Assembly: GCA_022749755.1 (NCBI GenBank)
Contig: CM040451.1
Coordinates: forward strand, 9,065,871 to 9,129,870
Reading direction: 5' to 3'
Origin: Azadirachta indica
Lineage: Eukaryota > Streptophyta > Magnoliopsida > Sapindales > Meliaceae
DNA length: 64,000 bases
Position numbers and translations under genes: made by a program. The notes beneath the pieces were generated by a model. The model saw nothing but the letters and a program-made list of their open reading frames with translations. It ran no database searches and had not been told where the DNA came from. Positions 25,401-37,540 of the stretch are shown here, in pieces (position 1 is the stretch's first letter; every line of letters begins with the position of its first letter).

Positions 25401-25473
25401 TTCATTCGAATTAGTCTGATTACCTTTCCTTTAATACTTCTAGCTTGAAAGTTTAGAAAGCTTGGGATGGTGA
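22445..25473 (+). CDS. MED19: Mediator complex subunit 19 (MED19), 197 aa
   Basis: Five exons: 22445-22475, 24380-24657, 24877-25071, 25260-25319 and 25444-25473. All have GT-AG borders and agreeing phases. The conserved MED19 core runs from residue 8 to about 100: FGPRELGGAVDLINQFKL, then HELFCKRAIPLSLS, HYLQNVVGDTKIRKGEGM, then LREAFRMRDLTPIDLP. A Lys/Arg-rich tail follows (KDKKRKRRKHRGK), then an acidic-polar end, closing in SLGW. Arabidopsis MED19a is about 220 residues with a longer KH/KD-rich tail, so this copy is somewhat shorter. MED19 sits in the Mediator head/middle and links RNA polymerase II with regulators. Intron 1 is about 1.9 kb and splits the first ten codons from the rest. 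It could be a second, diverged MED19 copy. It looks functional, since I see no disabling change. Confidence 0.88.
22645..22770. repeat. Direct repeat inside MED19 intron 1, copy 1
   Basis: The phrases GGAGCTTCAC, GTGAGGTTTA and CAGTGATATA(G/A)CAATTTGAG recur in the same order at about 23345-23456. This is a diverged local duplication of roughly 110 bases, 700 bases apart. It has no coding potential. Confidence 0.6.
23345..23456. repeat. Direct repeat inside MED19 intron 1, copy 2
   Basis: Partner of 22645-22770, with the same ordered phrases and scattered substitutions. Confidence 0.6.
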
Positions 25474-27364
25474 AGCAGCTAAGGTTGTATGCGGCAGACA
25501 GAAGACATGTAACTTGGGCGTAGATAGGTTTAACTTTTTGCTCTTGAAAAGTTTTAGATTCAAACTCCATTTATTTTCCCAAGAGTAACGAAACTTTTTA
25601 TAAGACATGGAAAGAAATGTGGGGTTTCTTCATGTCTTTGAAGACATTAGTGGGATTTACTACTATAGAATTCGAATATCAAGTGTTGTATTTTTAAGTT
25701 GCAGCTTCAACTTTTATGTTAGATCTTTAATTTTATTATCGAAATTATTAAATTCTGTGCGAGTGTTATCAAGTTTTATGTTGATGGTTGGATGATATGT
25801 ATATTAGCCACGGGAAGTTGAGTCAACAATTCTTAGCAATCCTTCATTAAAGAACGAAGAGATTTTGATACTTGAATTGTTTTCAAGTTTTAGAATACAA
25901 ATAATGTTAGACATTTCAAATTTTTTAGAGAAATTTTTCGTCTTAAATGATGTGATATTCATTAGGTGTAAAAATATATTTTTATAGTTTTTTGAGATTT
26001 AATCTCACCAAATTTTATGGGCCCTTAGGTTATGACACTCTAAACACATTGCAAGTTCTGTCGATCCTGGCCCATTAATGTTTGGTCAACATTCCAAGTA
26101 CAAATTTGAGAGAGTTTTGTAGAACTCTTATGTCAACTGAACTGGTGATGCGAGTCTTTTATTTTAGTTATAAGGAGTGCTCTATTAACCATAAGGGCTT
26201 TATTATAATTTGGCAGCAATCCAAGTAAGGAAAAAAGTGAGGGGAAAAGGCCTCCACGAAGGAAAGCGAGGCATGTTTTGTCATCCCAGATGTTTGGATA
26301 TTTAAAATGCTCGGCTGGTAAGGAGATAATAATAGGCGGAGACGAAGCAGGTGTAGATTGGGAGATCAGGGTCCATCCTGTCTCCTCCTTTCTTGACTTT
26401 ATGTAGAGATATTAACATGTTTTAATATTAAAAATGAAAGGTTAAAAGATTTGATTTTAAGAAATTTTATTTATTTATTATTATAATTTATTACATTTAC
26501 AAGTGAAAATTACTATTTTTATCTAACAATTAAAAATTATCATTGGCAGCCATCATTGACCATTATTGATTGCTATTAATTATTAGTAAATAACATATAT
26601 TTAAAAAATTGTAAATATTATTAAAATTTTTATTGAATATTATATACATATGGTATTATTATTATTATTATTTTTTATTTGAGTAACTGTTTAATTAAGA
26701 TATAAAATTTAATTTTTTAATTTTAAATATTTAATTTTAAAATTACAATAAACAATTATTCAAATAAAAATAATAATAATATTATTGTATAAAATATTTA
26801 ATAAAAATTTTATAAGTATTTACGATTTTCTTAATAAAAATTCTAGTGATTTTTAGAATTTTTTAAATGGATGTTGTTTTTGGTAGTTAACTACTGTTGA
26901 TAGTAGTTAGCGGTAGTAATTAACAGTGATTGTTAGTAGATAAGTAAAAATTAATAATTTTTACTTTTAATTATAGGAGATAAATAATAAATAGACAAAT
27001 TTTATTAAAATTAAATCTGAGTCTTTTATTTTAATTGTCAACAAACGTTAACATCTCCTCCTTGACATCTATAGGGGGAAGAGATTAGGAGAGAATGTTG
27101 GCCCATGCACTGGACAACCAGCCATGCTAATATAAAATATAAATCAATTTTTTGTTCATTATAAAATTTGTATTTGCGATTTCATACCCAACTAACGGGA
27201 TGGTGTGTCTAAAAAAAGGAGGTACTTATTGTATCTCCACCGATACAACACTTATTAACGGGGAAGTCATTGTACAGATTTAAATTATTACTAACTTTTT
27301 ATGTGGTAATCATACCATGATTATTGTAGTACTGATATAAGTAGTATTATGGATATGCTTGAAT
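25474..27364. other. Spacer between MED19 and the left decarboxylase gene
   Basis: About 1.9 kb between convergent genes. From about 25985 the sequence belongs to the duplicated decarboxylase unit; the matching stretch in the second unit starts at about 47310. It contains an imperfect inverted repeat (26605-26830). I see no gene. Confidence 0.6.
26605..26830. repeat. Imperfect inverted repeat (hairpin, possible MITE core)
   Basis: The left arm carries AAATTTTTATTGAATATT, a TTATTATTATT run and TTATTTGAGTAA. The right arm, reversed, gives AATTTTTATTAAATATT, a TTATTATTATT run and TTATTTGAATAA. Weaker symmetry continues outward to about 26490 and 26990. A partly deleted counterpart lies at about 47710-47900 in unit 2. 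Confidence 0.55.
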
Positions 27365-28909
27365 TTAGTGCGTTGTACTAAGGATAGCCTCTAATTTTTC
27401 TCGGACCACATTCCAAGCCATTATAACATGTCGATCCTCGGTCAGGGTGGCGCCAACAGCAAATCTTATAACATAGATTCCGGCAAGCATTCCATGACTT
27501 ACGTACACTTTCCCAGATGAGTTTATACTTTCCATCAATTTTTGATTGAGTTCATTTCCTCTTACTTCTTCGGAGAGCTTGTGAATTTGATCATTCTTGT
27601 TATTGCCCAGACATGATGGCAATGCCCTAAAACAGACCACGGCAAAGTTTCTGGGAACTACAACTTCAAACCTGTTATCTCCACCCACAAGTTGCTCAAA
27701 CTGCTTGGCCATTTTCACATGGCTGCGCAGGTAGTTCCTGAGGTTGGCGACTCCATACCTTCTGAGCACGAGCCAGAGTTTCAAGGCACGAAATCTTCGG
27801 CTTAGGGTTATTTGCCAATCTTTGTAGTCGACAACTTGCTTTGAATCGCTAACTTTGTTTCTTAGATACTCGGAAGACTCAGGATCTGTTGAGAGGGAGT
27901 TTGTAAGAGCAGTTGGATTCTTCACCCACAAGCAGCAGCAGTCTAGATTAGTGAAGAACCATTTATGTGCATTGAAACTGAACGAATCTGCACCTTCAAT
28001 ACCATCGATAAAATGGCGAAACTCCGGACAAATACAGGCACTTCCGGCGTATGCAGCGTCGACGTGAACCCATATGCCATATCTTTTTGCCACGTTGCAG
28101 AGCGGCTCTAGTGGATCGACGGCAGTAATGGCAGTTGTCCCGACCGTGGCACAAAGAAAAAATGGGATCAACCCAGCTTCTATGTCTGAGGAAATTGTTG
28201 CCTTAAGAGAGTCCGGTGTTAGTGCAAAAGATGATGATTTCTTTGTCTTAATAGCTCTGAAATTCTTCGGGTGAATTCCAGCAATGCGAGCAGCTTTTTG
28301 GAGAGCACTGTGAGTTTGATCAGATCCGTAGACAACAAGCTTGGATATATTTTCTCTTCCAATTTTGTTTAGAATTTGATCTCTAGCAGCAGCTAGTGTG
28401 CACAAAATAGCCTCACAGGTTGTTCCTAGTATGACACCACCGCCATTTCCGTTAAAAAGGAAAGATTTCGGAAGCTTCAACATTTCTCCAAGCCAATCCA
28501 TAAGTATATTCTCTAGCTCAGTAGCAGCCGGTGAAGATATCCAATTAAATCCCACAACATTAAAGCCAGTGCTAAGCATTTCACCAAGAAAGCCTGCAGT
28601 GCTACCGCTTGAAGGAAAGAAAGCAAAGTAATTAGGACTTTGCCAATGTGTTATTCCAGGGACAATATGTTCTTGCACATCCTGGAGGATCGTTTCAATG
28701 GGCTCAGGATTATTCGGGGCAGATTCCGGCAACCGTTTCCTGAGATAACCTGGTTCAACTTGGCTAAGAACCGGGTATTTCTCAACATTTTTGTAATAGT
28801 CAGCAATGAAGTCTATGATCATGTGGCCTTGCCTTCTCAATTCTTCCGAGTCCATGGGATTAATCATTGAGGTGTTTTCGAGCTCAAGGTCAGATTTGAG
28901 ACTGCCCAT
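27365..28909 (-). CDS. TYDC: Aromatic L-amino-acid decarboxylase, predicted tyrosine/phenylalanine decarboxylase type, 514 aa
   Basis: Intronless, full length for plant group II PLP decarboxylases (about 490-520 aa). The N-terminal dimer domain has [23 protein letters not shown]. The cofactor domain has [25 protein letters not shown] and the PLP lysine K316 in [14 protein letters not shown]. The catalytic loop reads [11 protein letters not shown] with Tyr348, the residue required for true decarboxylation. Ser370 ([10 protein letters not shown]) is the residue linked to phenolic rather than indolic substrates, so tyrosine is favoured over tryptophan. The expected reaction is tyrosine to tyramine plus CO2 in the cytosol, feeding tyramine-derived amines and amides. 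No frameshift or lost motif is seen. Same strand as its paralogue at 48358 and convergent with MED19. Family certain; substrate inferred. Confidence 0.93.
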   Translation of the reverse strand: MGSLKSDLELENTSMINPMDSEELRRQGHMIIDFIADYYKNVEKYPVLSQVEPGYLRKRLPESAPNNPEPIETILQDVQEHIVPGITHWQSPNYFAFFPSSGSTAGFLGEMLSTGFNVVGFNWISSPAATELENILMDWLGEMLKLPKSFLFNGNGGGVILGTTCEAILCTLAAARDQILNKIGRENISKLVVYGSDQTHSALQKAARIAGIHPKNFRAIKTKKSSSFALTPDSLKATISSDIEAGLIPFFLCATVGTTAITAVDPLEPLCNVAKRYGIWVHVDAAYAGSACICPEFRHFIDGIEGADSFSFNAHKWFFTNLDCCCLWVKNPTALTNSLSTDPESSEYLRNKVSDSKQVVDYKDWQITLSRRFRALKLWLVLRRYGVANLRNYLRSHVKMAKQFEQLVGGDNRFEVVVPRNFAVVCFRALPSCLGNNKNDQIHKLSEEVRGNELNQKLMESINSSGKVYVSHGMLAGIYVIRFAVGATLTEDRHVIMAWNVVREKLEAILSTTH

Positions 28910-29016
28910 TTGGACAGGAAAGGAAAGGAATAAGAATTAGGAAATTAAGAAAGAATATTGTTTTATCTCTGAGTTTGTCAGCTTGATTTGATTACACAAT
29001 ATCTAATTGAACTCAA

Positions 29017-29027
29017 AATATATAGAG
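29017..29027 (-). promoter_or_regulatory. Probable TATA box of the left decarboxylase gene
   Basis: On the minus strand this reads TCTATATATTT, about 110 bases upstream of the ATG. The same box stands at the same distance before the right copy (about 50010-50020). The 120-base proximal region is almost unchanged between copies. Confidence 0.55.
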
Positions 29028-29332
29028 AATAGAAGGCGTTAGGAATTAGGAATTTTTCTATGTGCAACCTGTCCGTAGCATACAACTATCATTTTGGCCA
29101 CAATATCTGACTTTGAATTGGGTGCAATAAGATAATTATAAAAAGGGATAGTTAACGCTAAATGATTGTGGCCAGAGTAATAACTTGATAGACGGCCTTT
29201 AAAACATTTAATACTAACTGCAAACTGAAATAAACTTGACATATTCTTGAACTCCTTCTGGACACCTTTGACAGAGAGGTTTGAATTCCAATATTTGTTG
29301 GTTTAAGATAAAAATTTTTGTTTAGTATCTAG

Positions 29333-29755
29333 TGCATGTTTTGTAGGTGGGTTTGAATTGTATTATTTTATTTTTTGGAGTAATTTTTTTTTTGTTTAGT
29401 GTTTGATTTACGACTTGAATTGTATAAAAATTGAAAATAATACAGTTCAAACCCCTCAAATTTAAACCATCTCTCTTCTTGAATCAAATCTATATTATAT
29501 TATTTTTATTTATTCTTTTAAAAAAATAACTTTTTAAAAAATAATAATTTTTAATTATTTAATTATTAATTAAAAATAATAATTTATAATTAAATAATTT
29601 AAAAAAATTATTTTATATAATTAATATATTATAATACAATCTCGTACCAAACATAGTACTGTATTAAATTTTATTCAATACAATCTATTACAATCTAATA
29701 TAATCCACTTCATTATAATTTAATACAGTTCAATACCTTTTGTCAAACGCATCAT
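29333..29755. mobile_element. MITE-like element upstream of the left decarboxylase gene
   Basis: Related to 18998-19390: left end GCATGTTTTGTAGGTGGGTT, right end TTTTGTCAAACGCATCAT. It shares the inner phrases CATAGTACTGTATTAAATTT and ATACAGTTCAATAC. The matching insertion in unit 2 (about 50345-50767) shows it was there before the duplication. Confidence 0.5.
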
Positions 29756-32539
29756 TTATGTAAATAATAAATTATATAAAAATTAAAAATAATATCGTCT
29801 AAACCCCTCAAATTAGGTCAGCTCCATTTTTTAAGTCAAGTGCGAATTAAATTACTTTTGTTTCTTTTTTTAAAAATTAATTTTTTTAAAATAATAATTT
29901 TAAAATTATTTAATTATTAAATAAAAATAACAATGTATAATTAAATATTAAAAATATATTTTATTAAATATAATCTATTACAATCTAATCCAATTTACTC
30001 TGTTATAATACATTACAGTCTTACGTGTCTTGTAATACACACCCTTTCAAGGATTTAATTTTCAAAGAAAGAGAAAAATGTATGCATTAATAATATAAAA
30101 ATGTGTGGATAATATTAATTGACATTAATCTGCTCGACTTTGATATATGATTTTAAGGTAAGGGCCGTTAGCATAGCCAACACTGGGGAAAAAGGAATGT
30201 CGTGTAGCCGCAAATAATCATTACATGACTTTTATCTTAGATTTATATTTTTCTTGGAAATATTCTCTACTGCCTACTCCAAGTATTTTATGTCAATTTC
30301 ACACGCAGCTTTGAATCCTAATGTCACGGACTTGCACGCGTCGCAGAAATTATTTTTTTTAATTATATTAATATAATGAGTTAATGATATTATAGTCATG
30401 AATTTTGTCAAATTTAAATATTTTCATTCCTCATATTACAAGTGTTTTTTTTTTACACAATTTATCAATTTAATATGAACACGATATAAAGTTAGTAGAT
30501 TTAAATTTACTTCAAATAGCATAATTATTAAATTAATCATAATAATGTAAGACAATTAATAATTAGATTGAGTTTAAGTTTAAAAATTTTGACATTTGAA
30601 TTTATTTATATGCGATTAACTATTTGAATAATTATTCATGCCAACTCATTCATAATTTAATATATTTATTTTATATTTTTATATTTTAGAATATTTAATT
30701 ATATTTTTAATATTCTAATAAGTATTTAATCCTATTTACAATAAAATTTATTAGTATTTCTATAACTAATATTATAAATATTTTAAAATATATATTTAAA
30801 TATATTACAAGAATATATTAAATTGGTAACACAATTATTAAACAGGTAACTTATTTGGTAAATGAATTGGGATAAGGTTTTAATTTTTGACACAATAATT
30901 AAATGAGTTGGATTCATGTTAACTTAATATATGCTCTATTTTTATTTGACAAAACACAAATATGACACGTTAACCCAATTGCCACCTCTACCTCACATAA
31001 TCATGTTACTTCCATTTATTATTAAAAAAAAAGGATTTATTATATATTTGTCTCTTTTATGAAATTGATTCATTATTAAAACCTAAATTTAAATTCCTTT
31101 TTACCACAATTAATTTCTAATATCTATTCATAAAAGAAACACTAAGTCACCATTTGTGTGATGTGGCAAACCGAGAACTAAAATGTTAAAATTAGGTAAA
31201 CTAGATCTTTATTTATTGTTTTGCCAAAACTCAAATACTAAAATATTGATTTTAAATAAGGGTGGTTTGTATCATTACTCTTCACTTGAAGAATACGGAT
31301 TTAATTCCTTTCATCTATTTAATGGAGGTTAATTTTCTTGAAAAAAAAAATTATGGAAGTCAATTTCACCCTATTTGAATATAGACTAGATCAATTAAAA
31401 CACCCTCAAAATTTTTAATTTAAAAAAAAAATCATATTATCATAATTTCAAACAAAAATATAAACTACAACTAAAATTGTCCGAATATATGGTAATGGAA
31501 TAACGCACGATTCTCTTCACATATTCACATATTTGAGCAGGAACATATATGGTCCTACAAATAATGAATTAAATCTCCTGAAAATAAGACTATTATGAAA
31601 TTGGAAGTCAACTTTTCCATTCCTATTCACATAAAAATTTATTATAGTTCACATTAGTTGGCATGTTTGGCATGCTATGTCTTTCATTAGTTGTCATGTT
31701 TGTTAAATTATTTGGTAGTATGTATGTTTAGTTTACAATAAGTTACGGAAGACCAAAAAAAACAATTCAACTTTATATAAAATACATCTAAACTTGAGAT
31801 CTATTATAAATTTTAGTTGTTGACTACAAAACAAATAAAAATAAATATTATGTTTGCGAGTTTGTTTGTTTTTTGAACTAAAACATGAATATAGTTTTAT
31901 TCAAATGTGTAAAAGTTGCTTTTTAAATTTATATATGAAAATTTGTCAAATTTTTTTTGCATGTAATTAAATTAAAATTTTTTACTTATATATAAATAAT
32001 TGAATATATAAATAAGTTTAATAATTTTATTTCTCAATAACATCTTTATTTTATTAATTTATTGATTATTTTTATCTAACAACTAGAAGTCGAAAGTTAG
32101 GTTGTTTCTTAATTAATGTGATACAATATATATTGGAAGGTAATACTGTCACTATTTAACTACATATAATGTAACATAAAACTACTTTTTCATTAGTTCG
32201 TCATTTTGTAAAGAAGTAAAAGCATCATTTTATTTTAACTCTAATAAAAATATAAAAAATAAGTAATAATCACACACACAAATATTATAAATATAAAAAT
32301 TTTAAACATAGTTTATTTGAATTTGTCAAATTTTAAATCATAGTTTATTTGTATTTGTCTTTATATTAATTTGATTATAGCATATTTTAACATCATGTTT
32401 TAACATTGTATATCTATATTAGATATTTTTATAATCTATTTATTATTTTTTTAGAGAGAATTTTATCATTGTTCATAAAGAGGTATTTGAAGACTTAAAC
32501 TTGTAATGAAATAATTTGTTTCAATAATTTGATATTTAT

Positions 32540-33852
32540 TGATGTGGAAAAATATCAACCCTGGTGAGGTGAGATAAAGGGTGAGCTAGTATCTAAATTG
32601 GAGATGGATGCCCAGTCAACAGTCTGAGCTTAGCTTTCCGCACCCATTCTAACTTTGTCTGAGCCCCAAGGAGTATTTCGGAGATGGTTCTCTACGTGTC
32701 TTTAAGTCACGAGCCAAGTTGTCACAAATCGTCCTTACCTCAAATCCTCACTGTCCTTGGTTCCAAATCGAATAAATTTTTTTACAACAGAGAACACGGT
32801 CAAAGGGAAGACGCCGGAGATTTTTCAATGAGCCCACTCCTACGTTCAAGTCAGTATCTTGAGTGAGTGAATTTAAGACTCGACTTAAGTAGATTAAGAT
32901 GGTGTACACAAAATAACTTCATGTAGAGAGGATAAAACCAACAAAAAAGCACACAAGAGAACCTAATGAGGGGGTAGTTGTGGCTTTTTTATGAGAAAAG
33001 AACAATGAATAATCCACCAAATAACACTTACAATAAGTGTTTTTAAAATTGTCTTGAGAGAAACTTACGAACAAATAAAATCTCTTTGTTTTCTAGATTG
33101 AGAAAATGTATAGTAACTTATGTTCTTAGTGAGAGAGTAAAAAGAATGAGTCAAAACTGAGAGAAGACCCCCTTTACCTTAAAATAAGTGTCTTTATATA
33201 TCTCACATTTCTTGACTTGTGATTGGTTGAAAAGAGTTACCTTAGTTTCTCATATTTTTGTCTTCCCAGGTTTTTACCATTTGAAACCTTATTTTGGAGC
33301 CAAAATTATAAACACGTGGTGAGCTGGGATTGGTCTTCATGACCTTATCCAAGATTACATGTTACGTGGGATGTTTTGATTTGAGTAGGAGATTACCTTA
33401 TTTATTAAATACATATGGCAGAATCCCATTTGCTTTTATCTGTGGTCCCTCAAATATTGACAGCATTAGCTGGGGTCTATTTTTAGATTTTTAGAAATTG
33501 AACTGTCTTTTTGGTTGGGTGGCTGTTTTAGGCGGCGTTAAGTGGTCCCTCCAAGTGTCTTGGAAACATAGGAAACTTTTTTTACATTTTTGCAAATCAA
33601 ATTCTTTGACTTTTGAGATTATTTCAGAGTGGGTCGACCTCTTTGTTTTTTTTTTTTTTGTGGACTATTGGTTATAGGTTACGTGACACTTTTTATGTGA
33701 ACACCCTTTAAACTACTTGAGGTTGTTTCCCTGATCAGCAGAGATCTCTCGTGAGGTGGGTTTCAACATGAGCGGATTATCTCATAGGTGCTAGCTAAAA
33801 CATCATGGGCTTACGTACCACCACGTGTTCAACCTATTCTTACCCCATAACA
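32540..33852 (-). repeat. 3' LTR of the gypsy element (left copy)
   Basis: Minus-strand ends are TGTTATGGGGTAAGAATAGG and CATCA. It aligns throughout with 43656-44965. In the first 95 aligned bases from the left I counted 18 mismatches, mostly transitions, so the insertion is old. Confidence 0.9.
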
Positions 33853-34698
33853 GAGGTCCCCTAACTTCTAATGACTGAGGAGATGGTGAAGGCATTGGAA
33901 GCTTTTAAATGTTCCTTGTCCTTGTCACATCATGTTCCCTCCTCTTTAGTGGTCTTACCCTTGCCACCTTGGGGCATATGTAAACCCCGATACCTACTCA
34001 TAGTGAACAACTTTTTTATACTTGTCTTGCTCCCCCTTTACTTGAGCAAAATTTGGCGAAATTTTCACTCGATCTAGGCCAGAGCTAGTCGATAATCCTT
34101 CATGAGATGGGAGTTTGTTCTTTTTCAGCTCAGATTGAAATGACCAAGAGGCGCATATAGAAGCTTCATCAGTGCGTGGGCCCTACAGTTTGAATTTTTC
34201 TCTCTTTTCTTCAAGATATGCAGTCCTTGAAACTCTAAGCATTAATAAAGGGTAATAATAGGGCATGGTTCCCACGTATAATTTTTGGGTTTCTAAAAAG
34301 ACCCTTCTTTTAATTCAACTTTCCCTCTTTTTTTTTTTTTAAAAGAGCATGAGGGTTAAGTGTAATAAGATTGGGTGTTAATGGAATAAAACTAGGGGCT
34401 GACAGATATTTGGTAGGAATTCAATTGAAATACGAAAAGGACTGACTCAAAAATCTTCAGGTTGTTCCCCTAAAGCACACTACCTTCTTGTAACTTCTAT
34501 TCTTCCCCTTTTGTCTCTTCTTTGCAGGGACCCACAATAACCAAAAATTGGCTTGTACCCATTTAACGTAAAGGAAGGGTCATGCCCTTTTGCGTTTTTA
34601 TATTTCTCCCTTTATTTATTGTTATTTTTATGCAGGAACCATAGGTCAAAGAAAACTTAAAAATTTCCTTTTCTCATTTTGGGACTACACCTGCCTTC

Positions 34699-37540
34699 TT
34701 GTACGCCTTAGCCGTTGCTTTTCCCCTTCTCCTGTTGCACACCCTTGTCCATTTGTTTCCAATAAGCAACTTTACCTCCCTCAGTCGTACTCGTCTGTCG
34801 TCGATGGTCAAAAAAAGGCGGGCTTTACTTTTTCAACACTATCTTAGGGCAGCTCTCGCTGCCTTTCAGTCCCAGCGTCGCTTAAGGGCCACCACTACTG
34901 CCTCTCGTGACTCTCGTACAATTTTCTCTCCAGCAAACTTAACAAGTAAGCTTACTTTTTTTATCCTTAACTCTTTGGGTTTTATTTGGCCTTTATTACC
35001 TTTTATTTATCATGGGCTCGCAAATTGTCTGTTCGTTGGAATGGGTTTATGGGTCTACGCGATCTACCCACGGCTTGCTTATACGGTTGATTTTTTGTTG
35101 TCCCTTTGTTACTTAGTTGGCGTGGCATGTTTTTATGTGAGAACTATACTTGTAGTGTTTTATTAGCTTATCGTTACTCTTATTGTCATACGTATGCCTT
35201 TTGATTTGCTTGCATGTTGTAGCTTAGTGAGTATTTGCTGTTGAGTATGGTTTAGCTACCACAAAGAGTGTATTTTGCGTGCTTTGTATGATGAATAACA
35301 TAGTTTGAACTCCAATGCTGTGTTCTTGTACATGCGTCAAAGCACTGCCTTTTTGCATGTTCTTTTCACAACGTTGCCTTACTGTGTCAACTTTCTAGAA
35401 TCCATGTTCGCATACTGTTTTTTCTTTCGTTGCATTTCAAAACATTGTGGACATATGGGATATTTTGGATGCTTTGTAGGAATGTTGGACACTGGAGAGT
35501 CTTAACACATACCTTCAGATAGTGAGGCTGTCGTTCTTGAAAACGTAACACCATCCCCCACTTCAACAAGTTGAAGTAAGCGTTACAAGGTTCCGGCTAA
35601 CTGTGGTCGTACTTGAGCGTCTAGGAAAAGTTTTGAGGGTGGTGGAGATCAAACTTTCTTCCTAAATTATGAAAGAACCTCAGTGACCGAGACAATGCTT
35701 ACCCAACTGAGAAAGACTTATAACATCCCCTCATTTGTAAAGTTGTCTTTTCCCAAATAAGGATTCAAACCAAGTCGGCCTGGTCTTGGCGAGGTGGTGA
35801 TCCATCGTTAATCTTTTGAGTACAGTCTCCGACTTCTAATACAACCATTTTTCATGCAAATTTGAGTGGACTGGGAATGGCCCCTATTTAGTTGAGCTTC
35901 ATAGCTTGGCGAAAGTTAGCGGGGCTTTATATTCTCTAGAAGGAAGTGTTGGGATTTGATCTCTCTATTGAAGACATTCATGCCATTTTTATCCTAACCA
36001 CGGCTCCAAACAAACCAAGTCTTTACTACTTAAGGACATATACTGACCAACCTCAACTGATCCCCCTAAGTAAACCCTAATACTGCTGACAAGGCTTGGG
36101 ATGACTTTTGGTTTGTGGCCTTTGGTGATCGAGGGCACGCAGTGACTGAGGATGGTGAGACTTACTTTATCTCCACCTAGTTTAAGTGGGCAAGTGTGAT
36201 TTCTGGAACCATATTGATTCTTTTGTTTATTGAGACTTTATCTCATTTTCTCTTTTTACCTGGCTATCCTTGGTTTTATGCAGAGAGGTGGACTGGCAAT
36301 TTATCTCTAGATACCGATATCAAGAGTGTTAGAGAATATGTAGCGGCTCATCTCTTTGAAACTAACATTGTCAACGATGAATGTCTTGCCAAGGCAGGGT
36401 TAATCCCACTTCCCTTTTCAAGTAGTATCTTTGGTGACCTAGTAGTAATCCCTTACTTCTTTAAATTTAAATGTCTTACCTTGATCATATTTCTTTTCTT
36501 GAGTGATGCAGGTCCTTTAAGTGATGAGGTTCCTGTTCTAAGTTTAACCACGAGGAAGATGACCTAAAAGAGCAAGACTGACGCGCTTTTTTAGACATGG
36601 TAAGAGATAAAATGGCTAAGGCAGCTAGCATAACAGGTCACAAGGCTGCAACAAGCTCAAGTAGATCTGAAGAAGTTGTAGCTATATCAGGCGATCTTTC
36701 TTCTAGGTCTAAGCGACCCAAAAAAGTTGAGAGCTCAATATGGTCATCCCAATTGACTACGGATTTTGGGAGTGTCCTCAGTGACCATTTCGCCTACGCT
36801 ACTCGATCACTCCCAACTTTAAAGTGGGTTCTTAAGTTTGTTGACTCTGAAAAGAGAAATGAGCTGGCAAGGTTAAATTCCAATCAAGTAGTCGATATGG
36901 CTTCCTAACTCTTCTTGCAGGTAAGAAACTTTGCCTTTGATTGTAAGATTAAAATTTGAAATTTTAACTTCTTTTCCTTTTTCCTTTCCTTTGTGATTAG
37001 AGATCTTCCCTGTGTCGCAATTTAATGATAAGCTTAAGGAGGGGTTGGCCTCCGCTAACCACATCGCCAAACTAAAAGCCCAAATGTCTCAACTTTCCCA
37101 GAAGGTCAAGGACAGAGATGACTAAATTTCTAAACTAAAAGATCAGATAGGAGAGGCACGGGATGAGGTAGGGTCAGTGCAGGCTCAACTCCAAGCTAAG
37201 GTTGATAAGGCCAAGGAACTCCAAATGTGCATGGACAAGTTGGAGGATGAGGCGGGTTCTAACCTCTTCAACGGGTATCATTATGCCTAATACTAGGTAA
37301 CCAAGAAATTCTGTGACTTGGACTTACACTACATGGAGTTCGGGTTCGACCAAGATGAATTGATGGCCAAATTTAACAAGGATCAAACCCTGGCTGATAC
37401 TGTAGGAAGTTCTTGACAGGCTTGCTGAACTTGGAGGTGTCTCCTCCTCATTTAAACTAGGAAAAAGGCGACCCCGAGGATGGAGACGACGAAGGATCCT
37501 AGATGGGGAAGAACGGTGATGCTTGAACCGGTCCAAGACC
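34699..37540 (+). pseudogene. Antisense coding remnants in the gypsy element (aORF-like)
   Basis: On the strand opposite gag-pol, between integrase and the 3' LTR, several open pieces follow one another: 34699-35166 (starts hydrophobic, then basic RRLRATTTASRDSR), 36196-36567 (WTGNLSLDTDIKSVREYVAA), 36597-36908 (Ser/Lys-rich, then KWVLKFVDSEKRNELARLNS), and a coiled-coil stretch at about 37010-37260 (LKAQMSQLSQKVKDRDD, then a stop, then KDQIGEARDEVGSVQAQLQA). Position and orientation match the extra antisense ORF described for Tat-lineage elements. The function of such ORFs is unknown. Confidence 0.55.

Larger units (their letters stand above)
28910..32539. other. Upstream region of the left decarboxylase gene
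   Basis: About 3.6 kb of AT-rich DNA matching 49903-53210. It holds the promoter, a MITE (29333-29755), a second degenerate MITE-like copy (about 29760-30040) and a 2.4-kb block (about 30048-32535) that also occurs, diverged, at 45368-47300, 51072-53210 and 53620-56600. I see no gene. Confidence 0.6.

Noticed and set aside
22445..25473. MED19 as a pseudogene
   Set aside because: All splice borders, phases and the conserved core are intact; only the basic tail is short.
33853..33880. Clear polypurine tract beside the 3' LTR
   Set aside because: The minus strand reads AGAAGTTAGGGGACCTC before the LTR, which is only partly purine; too weak to annotate.
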